Shown here one piece after another: positions 22,732 through 29,752 of a DNA stretch of 40,500 nucleotides; position 1 is the first letter of the stretch; every line of letters begins with the position of its first letter. The stretch spans positions 1 through 40,500 of the forward strand of contig SVKY01000015.1 of NCBI GenBank assembly GCA_015068235.1. The letters run 5' to 3'. The notes under the pieces were generated by a model, which was given only the letters and a program-made list of their open reading frames with translations, searched no databases and had not been told where the DNA came from. Position numbers and translations under genes: made by a program. This DNA comes from Oscillospiraceae bacterium. GTDB lineage: Bacteria > Bacillota > Clostridia > Oscillospirales > Oscillospiraceae.

Positions 22732-22751
22732 CGGAGTTCTGAGAGAAAAAG

Positions 22752-23195
22752 ATGAAACAGATCAAACTGACAACGGTGCTGATCGCAATGGTAGTTTTAT
22801 TTGCGGGCTTTTGCTTGGGTGTGATGGTCGGAAAAAACGGCAGTGGCGAGGAGTTTCGTATCATAACGGAGAGAAAAACGGCGCAGCTTCAAGCACCGAC
22901 ACAGCCGACGAGTGAAGAAGACACGACCGCACCGACATCGCAGGTGATACAGACGGAGAAGGAATCAGGGCAGACAACGGAAGCTGAGGCAGAGCCGACG
23001 CTGATCAACATCAACACGGCAACGGTAGAGGAATTGATGAAATTGCCGAGGATCGGACCGACGCTTGCACAGAGGATCGTTGAGTACAGAGAGTATTTCG
23101 GACCGTTTGAGAGCACGAAGGAATTGGATATGGTCGAGGGCATTGGAGAGAAAACGATAGAGGATATCATTGATTTGATCACGGTGGAGGAATGA
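22752..23195 (+). CDS. comEA: ComEA-like helix-hairpin-helix DNA-binding protein
   Basis: The 147-residue protein has one N-terminal membrane helix (about 7-26), a Thr/Gln/Glu/Pro-rich linker, and a C-terminal double helix-hairpin-helix (ININTATVEELMKLPRIGPT...IVEYRE then ELDMVEGIGEKTIEDI). This is the layout of ComEA, which binds incoming DNA outside the membrane during transformation. No other competence genes are next to it. It is one base from the response regulator gene. Confidence 0.85.
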   Translation: MKQIKLTTVLIAMVVLFAGFCLGVMVGKNGSGEEFRIITERKTAQLQAPTQPTSEEDTTAPTSQVIQTEKESGQTTEAEAEPTLININTATVEELMKLPRIGPTLAQRIVEYREYFGPFESTKELDMVEGIGEKTIEDIIDLITVEE

Positions 23196-23196
23196 A

Positions 23197-23874
23197 ATGA
23201 AGATTTTAGTAGTTGACGATGAAGAATTGTTGGTCAAAGGGATCAAGTTCAATCTGCAAAATGACGGATATGAGGTTCTGACGGGCAGCAACGGCATCGA
23301 TGCGGTCGAGCTTGCCCGAAATCCGGAGGTCGCATTGATCGTTTTGGATGTTATGATGCCGCAGATCGACGGCTTGGAGGCTTGCAGACAGATCCGTGAA
23401 TTTTCTGATGTGCCGATCATTATGCTGACGGCACGCACAGAGGATATGGACAAGCTTTTGGGCTTTGAACAGGGAGCGGACGATTATTTGACAAAGCCGT
23501 TTAACATCTTAGAGCTGAAGGCTCGCATCAGGGCGCTGCTTCGCAGAAGTGCGAACAGCAACAGCCGCAAATCCCGTTTTACCATTGGCACCATCACCAT
23601 CGATACGCAGGAGCGCAATGCTTACAAGGACGGTGAGATTGTGGATCTGACGGCACGGGAGTTTGACGTGGTGGAGCTTCTGATGAAAAATCCGAATCGG
23701 GTCTATTCCAGGGAGAATTTGCTCGACACTATTTGGGGCTATGATGCTTACCGAAGCGATGCAAGAACCGTGGATGTGCATATTCGCCGTATTCGTGAGA
23801 AGCTGGAGAGGGTTCCGGCGGAGCCGGAGTATTTTATGACAAAATGGGGAGTTGGGTACTATTTCAAAGCGTAA
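23197..23874 (+). CDS. OmpR/PhoB-family response regulator
   Basis: The 225-residue protein has a receiver domain with acidic pocket DDE (7-9), phospho-acceptor D51 in LIVLDVMMP, switch T in MLTARTED, and K in YLTKPF. A winged-helix DNA-binding domain follows (VDLTAREFDVVELL, TVDVHIRRIREKLE). It shares an operon with its kinase and a GerMN lipoprotein. GGAGG precedes the ATG. Confidence 0.96.
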   Translation: MKILVVDDEELLVKGIKFNLQNDGYEVLTGSNGIDAVELARNPEVALIVLDVMMPQIDGLEACRQIREFSDVPIIMLTARTEDMDKLLGFEQGADDYLTKPFNILELKARIRALLRRSANSNSRKSRFTIGTITIDTQERNAYKDGEIVDLTAREFDVVELLMKNPNRVYSRENLLDTIWGYDAYRSDARTVDVHIRRIREKLERVPAEPEYFMTKWGVGYYFKA

Positions 23875-25294
23875 CGCAAGACTGCCGCTGCGACCGAGCA
23901 GCACGCAGCTCAAAAGCGCAATTACATATATTCTGCTGACGGCAAGCGTGTTGCTTTTCCTGAACTATTACACCTCAAACACGCTGCGCAATATGATTTT
24001 TTCTGCGCAGCAGCGTTCCATGGAGGATAAGGCGCAGCTGATGGCAACGGCGCTTTTGCAGACGCAGGAGCTTTCGGAGCTTCCTGTGTCGCAGACGGTC
24101 AATTCTCTGGAGGATGTGCATACGACAAGAACCGTGGTAACAGACGGTACTGCCGTTGCGCTGTATGATTCTCTGGAGGCAGGCAACGCGACGGGAAAGA
24201 TGATCTTCTTTCCCGAAATTCTGCATGCCCTGCAGGGGAATCAAGTGTTTTTCTGCCAGTACGAGGATGAAGCGATCGAAAGCCGTGTGGCGATTCCTTT
24301 GATGCGTGGCGGTGAGATTCACGGCGTGATCTATCTTATGGAATACGATCGGGATCAAGGTGCGCTGATTGCTGCGCTGGAACGCAATGTTTTGAGCATT
24401 TCCATTGCGTTGGAAATTGCCATTGTTTTGATGTCTGTCTTCTTCTCCATGGCGTTTTCACGAAAGATGCAGCGAATTTTGCATTCCGTGCGCTCCATGC
24501 GTGACGGTGATTATGCAAATCAAATTGAGATCAAGGGCAGAGATGAGCTCTCACGCCTGAGCCGTGAATTTAACGACTTGGCAGAACGCCTGGATGCCTC
24601 GGAACAGCGCCGCAGACAGTTTGTCTCAGATGCTTCTCATGAGCTGAAAACACCGCTTGCATCGATTAAGCTCCTGTCGGATTCCATTTTGCAAAATGAA
24701 ATGGATGTGCAGACACAGCGTGAATTTATCGGAGATATCGGACGTGAAGCAGATCGCTTGGGGCGCCTGACGCAGAAGCTGCTGACGCTGACAAAGCTTG
24801 ACAGCGCTCTGGAGGAGGAACGTGAGGTTTTGGAGGGAGCGGCGGTTGTTAATAAGGTCGTGCGTATGCTCAAACCGCTTGCGCAATTGCGCAGCATCAC
24901 GATCGAGCATTCAGCGCAGGAGGTAAAGCTGCGTATGGTGGAGGATGATCTGTATCAGATCGTTTTCAATCTGACGGAAAATGCGATCAAGTATAATCTT
25001 GATCAGGGCTGGGTCGGCATCACACTTGCCCGTGAAAAGGATCAGATCATTCTCAAGGTGGAGGACAGCGGTGTGGGAATCCCCGAGGAAGCTTTGGGAC
25101 ATATTTTTGACCGCTTTTACCGTGTGGATAAGGCACGCTCCAGAGCGGCAGGAGGTGCAGGCTTGGGCTTGTCCATCGTTTATGACATGGTCAAGCGAAA
25201 TTACGGCGAGATCCATGCTGCAAAACGGGACGGCGGAGGCAGTGTTTTTACGGTTACTTTCCCACCGTTTGAAGAACAGGAGGTGGCAGAATGA
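23852..25294 (+). CDS. Membrane sensor histidine kinase
   Basis: The 480-residue kinase has a membrane segment at about 22-40, an extracytoplasmic domain of about 140 residues, a second membrane segment at about 180-205, a HAMP linker, the H-box VSDASHELKTPLASI, N-box LTENAIKYN, and G boxes VEDSGVGIP and GGAGLGLSIV. The only start consistent with an in-frame upstream stop is TTG at 23852, overlapping the regulator by 23 bases; its Shine-Dalgarno (GGGGAG) abuts it, so initiation may rely on coupling. It overlaps the lipoprotein gene by ATGA. Confidence 0.93.
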   Translation: MGTISKRNARLPLRPSSTQLKSAITYILLTASVLLFLNYYTSNTLRNMIFSAQQRSMEDKAQLMATALLQTQELSELPVSQTVNSLEDVHTTRTVVTDGTAVALYDSLEAGNATGKMIFFPEILHALQGNQVFFCQYEDEAIESRVAIPLMRGGEIHGVIYLMEYDRDQGALIAALERNVLSISIALEIAIVLMSVFFSMAFSRKMQRILHSVRSMRDGDYANQIEIKGRDELSRLSREFNDLAERLDASEQRRRQFVSDASHELKTPLASIKLLSDSILQNEMDVQTQREFIGDIGREADRLGRLTQKLLTLTKLDSALEEEREVLEGAAVVNKVVRMLKPLAQLRSITIEHSAQEVKLRMVEDDLYQIVFNLTENAIKYNLDQGWVGITLAREKDQIILKVEDSGVGIPEEALGHIFDRFYRVDKARSRAAGGAGLGLSIVYDMVKRNYGEIHAAKRDGGGSVFTVTFPPFEEQEVAE

Positions 25295-26589
25295 AGAAGC
25301 GATTATTTGCTTGGATCGTGCTGTTTTGCCTCCTTTTGACCGCCTGTGCAGGGGAGAAGGAGCCTGTCATGGAGCATCCCTTTGTTCTGTATTTTCCGTT
25401 ACAAAAAGCATCGCAGAATGCTGTTTTTGCCACGAAAACGATTGACTTGGATGTCTCAGAGCTGACGGTGCAGGAGATTGTTGTCCGTTATTGCGAGGAA
25501 CAGCCACCGAAGGGGGCAAACATAGCGATCCCACCGCAATGGAAGCTTCAGGAAGCGCACTGCGAGCATTCTGTTGCAACTGTAAGCTTTCAGGGGACGG
25601 GCGTTTCTTCGTTGCAGACAAATACCGCAGCGGCTTGCCTGTTGCAAACGCTTTTGCAGCTTTCCGATGTGCAAACGCTGAGACTGTCCGCACCCGGACA
25701 GGAAGTGATTCAGCTTTCCAAAGAGGAGCTGCTGTTAGAGGATACCGGTATGCTGCCGCAAAAGGAATCGATCGTGCTGTATTTGCCGGACGAGGATGGA
25801 AGATTTTTGCTTAGACAGACGCAGACCGTGGAGGCAGTTGAGGCGGCGGACAGACCGAAGTATGTGCTGCAGCAGCTTTTGGATGCGGATGTGAATGGCA
25901 CATGTATTCCGTACGGAACCCGTTTGCTGAGTGTTTCTGTGGAAAATGAGATCTGCACGGTGAATCTGTCAAGTGAATTTTTGCGCAATATGAAGCTGAG
26001 CTTTCACGAAGAACGCATGGCGGTTTATGCGATCGTCAATTCGCTCACGGAGCTGGCAGAGGTGACAACGGTCGACTTTTGGATCGAAGGTGCGCCGCTG
26101 GAGGAGCTGAAATATATGAAGCTTCCGAGCGGAATCAGGCGGGATGAAGCTCTGATCTCCCCGGCAGAGACGGAATATTTTGACTTTTCGCTCTATGTTA
26201 CATGCGATGATCAGACCTTGGTTCGGCTTCCCTGTGCGCTCACGGAGCCGACGGAGAAAACCGAATACGAGACGGCGATCGACACTCTGCTTGCTTTTAC
26301 ACCATTGGACGGGGCAAAAGCCTGCATTCCCGAGGGAACAAAATGTCTTTCGGTTTTGCGGGAGGATAATATCTGCATTGTGGATTTGACGAGTGAGTTT
26401 TTGCTTGGCTGCAAGGACGCACAGCAGGAGATGCTTGCAGTGCAAAGCGTGATTGCAACAATGTGTGCGCTGGATGGAGTGTCCTCCGTGGAAATTCTGG
26501 TCGAAGGCTTGGAGCCGACGTACAGTGTCTCGTGGCTGAAAAATCTCCGTCAGCCGGAAAATGAGTGGTTTTCCGAATTATCAAGTTAA
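25291..26589 (+). CDS. GerMN-domain lipoprotein linked to a two-component system
   Basis: The 432-residue protein has a lipoprotein signal (LLLTAC, Cys at 19) and two clear GerMN domains, at about 160-275 (CIPYGTRLLSVSVENEICTV NLSSEF) and 305-415 (CIPEGTKCLSVLREDNICIV DLTSEF). A more degenerate copy sits at about 45-145. GerMN domains occur in spore germination protein GerM and in actinobacterial LpqB, which is encoded with the kinase/regulator pair MtrAB and modulates it. The same order here suggests a sensory partner on the outer face of the membrane. Confidence 0.88.
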   Translation: MKKRLFAWIVLFCLLLTACAGEKEPVMEHPFVLYFPLQKASQNAVFATKTIDLDVSELTVQEIVVRYCEEQPPKGANIAIPPQWKLQEAHCEHSVATVSFQGTGVSSLQTNTAAACLLQTLLQLSDVQTLRLSAPGQEVIQLSKEELLLEDTGMLPQKESIVLYLPDEDGRFLLRQTQTVEAVEAADRPKYVLQQLLDADVNGTCIPYGTRLLSVSVENEICTVNLSSEFLRNMKLSFHEERMAVYAIVNSLTELAEVTTVDFWIEGAPLEELKYMKLPSGIRRDEALISPAETEYFDFSLYVTCDDQTLVRLPCALTEPTEKTEYETAIDTLLAFTPLDGAKACIPEGTKCLSVLREDNICIVDLTSEFLLGCKDAQQEMLAVQSVIATMCALDGVSSVEILVEGLEPTYSVSWLKNLRQPENEWFSELSS

Positions 26590-26648
26590 GAAAAATCGAA
26601 TGCGCAACGAATTTCGACGATCCGTGCGCAAAAACAGAGATATACTGA

Positions 26649-26685
26649 ACCCACATGGAGCATTCCATGTGGGTCATTATTTTAT
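26649..26685 (+). terminator. Terminator of the two-component/lipoprotein operon
   Basis: ACCCACATGGA pairs with TCCATGTGGGT around GCAT, followed by CATTATTTTAT. Confidence 0.88.
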
Positions 26686-26707
26686 ACGATGCGAAAAAAG
26701 TGATCAA

Positions 26708-26919
26708 AAATTTCCGATTGATCAGTGAGATTATCGTTTTACATTGTAGGGGAGGGTCATGACCCTCCCGCACAGAAAACGGTAAAATTTTGCAGCAAAC
26801 CAATGTGAAAATGGTATGTTTTACGATAATTATCAACAATTACGATAGTTCCTGCACACGCGAGGGTCATGACCCTCCCCTACAGTGGTTGATACGTTCT
26901 GTTCGATCAATCGGAATTT
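26708..26919. repeat. Miniature inverted-repeat element (family 1, copy F)
   Basis: The left tip AAATTTCCGATTGATCAG (from 26708) and the right tip CGATCAATCGGAATTT (26904-26919) bound a 212-base element. It contains two hairpins built on AGGGTCATGACCCT (near 26753-26768 and 26863-26876), as if two units had fused. No gene is seen. It fills most of the gap 26590-26948 and ends 30 bases before spoIIAA. Confidence 0.7.
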
Positions 26920-26948
26920 GACAAATCATTTCGTATTAGGAGGTAGCT

Positions 26949-27269
26949 ATGAAGCTGACAAGCTATGTACAGGAGCGGCAATTGACGCTCGTGCTGACAG
27001 GGGAGATCGATCATCACTGCGCAAGGGAGATGATGCAGGGGATCTCCGAAAAGATCGATATTTATATGCCATTGCGATGTATTTTGGATTTTTCTGAGGT
27101 GCGATTTATGGATTCGAGCGGAATTGCGGTGGTTTTGCATACGCTAAGACATATGAAAACTCTGGATGGGAAGCTGATTCTGCAAAATATCCCAGCGCAG
27201 GCTTACAAGGTCTTAAAAGCGGCAGGGATTGAGAAAATTACGGACATGAAGGAGGAGTGCAGACAATGA
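26949..27269 (+). CDS. spoIIAA: Anti-sigma-F factor antagonist SpoIIAA
   Basis: This 106-residue STAS-domain protein carries the phosphorylation site in FMDSSGIAVVL (Ser57). When dephosphorylated by SpoIIE it binds SpoIIAB and frees sigma F in the forespore. GGAGGT lies upstream at about 26939. It overlaps spoIIAB by ATGA. The region normally holding the sigma-H promoter is occupied by a miniature element. Confidence 0.95.
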   Translation: MKLTSYVQERQLTLVLTGEIDHHCAREMMQGISEKIDIYMPLRCILDFSEVRFMDSSGIAVVLHTLRHMKTLDGKLILQNIPAQAYKVLKAAGIEKITDMKEECRQ

Positions 27270-27706
27270 AGGGTGAAAACTACATCAGCATTGAATTTCC
27301 AAGCAAATCTTGCAACGAGGCGTTTGCACGAGGGGCAATCGCCTGCTTTGCGGCGCAGCTGGACCCGACACTTGACGAATTGGGGGATATCAAAACGGCG
27401 GTGTCTGAGGCTGTGACGAACTGCATCGTGCATGCTTATCCGCATGAGATCGGACCGATCCGCTTGAAAGCAAGGATCTTGGAAGATCATGTTTTGGATA
27501 TCACCATCAAAGATCGTGGCTGCGGCATCAAGGATCTTGCGCAGGCAAGGAAACCGATGTTCACCACAGGCGGCGAGGAACGCAGCGGTATGGGCATTAC
27601 GATCATGGAGAGCTTTATGACGGAATTTCGCATTAGCTCCACACCGGGCAAGGGAACCACGATACATATGAAGCGGAAAATCGTTCGCCGTGGAGGCAGC
27701 AAGTGA
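27266..27706 (+). CDS. spoIIAB: Anti-sigma-F factor and kinase SpoIIAB
   Basis: The 146-residue GHKL protein has the N-box AVSEAVTNCIVHAYP, the G1 box IKDRGCGIKD, and the lid/G2 region GGEERSGMGITIME. It binds sigma F and phosphorylates SpoIIAA. The ATG at 27266, behind GGAGG, is preferred over the GTG at 27257. It overlaps sigF by GTGA. Confidence 0.96.
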   Translation: MKGENYISIEFPSKSCNEAFARGAIACFAAQLDPTLDELGDIKTAVSEAVTNCIVHAYPHEIGPIRLKARILEDHVLDITIKDRGCGIKDLAQARKPMFTTGGEERSGMGITIMESFMTEFRISSTPGKGTTIHMKRKIVRRGGSK

Positions 27707-28407
27707 TCGCGCAGCAGGAGGATTTGCTCCGGGCAGCACAAAATGGGGACAAGGACGCTTGCCAAGAGCTGATTTTGAATAATAATGGTCTGATATGGTC
27801 GATCGCACGAAGATATTTTGGACGGGGTGTCGATCCGGATGATCTGTATCAGTTGGGCTGCCTCGGCTTTTTGAAGGCGATCGAGGGCTTTGATTTGGAA
27901 TACGGCACACAGTTTTCAACCTATGCAGTTCCAAAAATTGCAGGCGAAATTCGACGTTTTTTGCGTGATGACGGAACGGTCAAGGTCAGCAGAAGTCTGA
28001 AAGAGCGTGCTATGATGCTGCGAACGCTCAGACAGCGCCTGTCAGCACAGCTGGGCAGGGAACCGTCACTTTCTGAGCTGAGCGAAGCGAGCGGCTTGGA
28101 GCCGGAAGAAGTTGCCACGGCAGAGGCAGCCACAGGTGCAGCCGAGTCGATCCAAAAACGGAGTGGGGAGGACGGCTTTGCGCTGGAGGACGTTCTCAGC
28201 GCAGGGGCAATGGAAGAAGAACTTGTGGAAAAAATTGCACTCATGGAGGCAATTTCGCATCTGTCCGAGCGGGAACAAACGGTCATTCGCTTGCGATATT
28301 TTCACGCCTTGACGCAGGACAAGACTGCCAAAATTTTAGGCGTTTCTCAAGTGCAGATCTCCAGAATAGAAAAGAAAGCACTGCAGACGTTAAGAAATAT
28401 CATTTAG
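27703..28407 (+). CDS. sigF: RNA polymerase sigma factor F (forespore)
   Basis: The 234-residue sigma-70-family protein has region 2 (DPDDLYQLGCLGFLKAIEGFD, FSTYAVPKIAGEIRRFLRDD), region 3, and region 4 with HTH LTQDKTAKILGVSQVQISRIEKK. It starts with GTG at 27703, overlapping spoIIAB. It is the third gene of the spoIIA operon, in the same order as in Bacillus and clostridia, and shows the organism can sporulate. Confidence 0.96.
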   Translation: MIAQQEDLLRAAQNGDKDACQELILNNNGLIWSIARRYFGRGVDPDDLYQLGCLGFLKAIEGFDLEYGTQFSTYAVPKIAGEIRRFLRDDGTVKVSRSLKERAMMLRTLRQRLSAQLGREPSLSELSEASGLEPEEVATAEAATGAAESIQKRSGEDGFALEDVLSAGAMEEELVEKIALMEAISHLSEREQTVIRLRYFHALTQDKTAKILGVSQVQISRIEKKALQTLRNII

Positions 28408-28482
28408 CAGGCGATCATGTTTAATATTTCGGTGTGTGGCACCTTTGAGGCAGCAAAGTTTTGCTGTTGGTGAAAAAAACAC

Positions 28483-28511
28483 TTGACAATTTAGGGAATA
28501 TGCAGTAGAAT
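28483..28511 (+). promoter_or_regulatory. Sigma-A promoter of tRNA-Thr
   Basis: TTGACA (28483-28488) and TAGAAT (28506-28511) are 17 bases apart, 21 bases before the mature tRNA. Confidence 0.85.
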
Positions 28512-28532
28512 AATTCCTGCGAATTGCGCAAT

Positions 28533-28608
28533 GCTACTGTGGCTCAGCAGGTAGAGCAGCTGATTCGTAATCAGCAGGTCGCCGGTTCGAGTCCGGCCAG
28601 TAGCTCCA
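28533..28608 (+). tRNA. tRNA-Thr(CGT)
   Basis: The acceptor stem GCTACTG/CAGTAGC, D arm GCTC...GAGC, anticodon arm GCTGA-TTCGTAA-TCAGC (anticodon CGT, reading ACG) and T arm GCCGG-TTCGAGT-CCGGC all pair fully. The CCA end is encoded (28606-28608). Confidence 0.97.
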
Positions 28609-28645
28609 AAAATCGACATTCTTCGATAGAAGAATGTCGATTTTT
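28608..28645. terminator. Terminator after tRNA-Thr, shared with the convergent gene
   Basis: A perfect 17-base stem AAAAATCGACATTCTTC / GAAGAATGTCGATTTTT with GATA loop has T-runs for both strands. It serves the tRNA and the convergent opine-dehydrogenase-like gene ending at 28659. Confidence 0.93.
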
Positions 28646-28658
28646 ACTTCTTCACGAT

Positions 28659-29738
28659 TCATTTTTGATAAAATCGGACAAAATCCTCACGACTGTTGAT
28701 TCCGTATTTCGAGAAAGAATATTCCGTATTATGGAGCGATATTGCATGATACCATGCAAGCGTCTCGGAAACATTCGGCACCGGCACGCCGTAAAGATCG
28801 GCAATTTGCTTGATGATCGTCAAGCCGTAAGAAAAATCTGCGGTAAAATATCTGGAATTCAAATCCGGAATATAACCCTCGTCTTCCTTCACCGAAGGCG
28901 TGGTCAAGCCCTTAAAGCCTGCAATGCTGCGAATTTTTCGGGTCAATGCCTCGGGTGTATCGCTCTCATAATGCTGCTTCAGGGATTTTACACACGAAAG
29001 ATCAAATTCCGTCATCGCCGCACAAAGCGCCTGAACTTCAGCATCGCAAGCAAACAGCAGGTAAGAGGTCCGGTCGCTCCACTCCTCATAGAAAAGCGGT
29101 AAGCTTTCATAATGCACGCCCGATCGATAATTCTCAAAGATTGTTCGCAATCGGGTCGTGTGCAGGATCGGATTTGACGGTGTCAGCGTGAGATTCAAAT
29201 AATGCGGCAACGCTTCGCATTCCATATCAAAAATAGATGCAATTATGTCTCTGATCTCTTCCTTAGCCGAATTGGGAAGCGAGGCAACATGCAAGGTCTT
29301 CCTGTATCCCGTGGCACGAACAACTCTGCCGTATTCCGCAAGACGGGCAACACTCGGCACTCTTTGCAAGCCGAACAGGACAGCGCCTGCGAAAATACAA
29401 TCGGCAAAAGCGCATTCTCCGCCACCCGTTCCGGGAACGATTCCGATTTTCATACCATCATGGACATAAGGCAGAATTTTTTTCGCAATATCGTCCATGC
29501 AATATGCAGGCATGGTTATGAATATAAGATCTGCATTTTCAAATGCCTGACGGTCATCCGAGGTGCTTAGCTTGATCGCACCCTCATGTATCGTCTCACC
29601 GTGCTCGTTCACTACGACTAAATGCTTGGAAAAACGCTGTGGCTTTGATGTATATACAGTGACATCATGCTTTTTTTCTGCACAATGCGTTGCGATTTGT
29701 GTTCCTACGTTGCCACCGCCGACTATCGTGATATTCAT
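28659..29738 (-). CDS. Opine/octopine dehydrogenase-family NAD(P)-dependent enzyme
   Basis: The 359-residue protein starts with a Rossmann motif (MNITIVGGGNVGTQIATHC) and has the octopine/nopaline dehydrogenase C-terminal domain. That domain includes the conserved His context TPSNPILHTTRL and the helical segment VHYESLPLFYEEW. The family joins an amine to a 2-keto acid by reductive amination (opines, also some metallophores). It is last in a three-gene operon with LicD and a cytidylyltransferase/PLP-enzyme fusion. That position suggests it builds a head group for surface decoration rather than a free opine. The ATG at 29738 follows GAGAGGA. Confidence 0.85.
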   Translation of the reverse strand: MNITIVGGGNVGTQIATHCAEKKHDVTVYTSKPQRFSKHLVVVNEHGETIHEGAIKLSTSDDRQAFENADLIFITMPAYCMDDIAKKILPYVHDGMKIGIVPGTGGGECAFADCIFAGAVLFGLQRVPSVARLAEYGRVVRATGYRKTLHVASLPNSAKEEIRDIIASIFDMECEALPHYLNLTLTPSNPILHTTRLRTIFENYRSGVHYESLPLFYEEWSDRTSYLLFACDAEVQALCAAMTEFDLSCVKSLKQHYESDTPEALTRKIRSIAGFKGLTTPSVKEDEGYIPDLNSRYFTADFSYGLTIIKQIADLYGVPVPNVSETLAWYHAISLHNTEYSFSKYGINSREDFVRFYQK

Positions 29739-29752
29739 AAAAATCCTCTCTG

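Noticed and set aside
28441-28480. CAGCAAA/TTTGCTG stem after sigF as a terminator
   Set aside because: The stem is short and has no T-run, so it is not called.
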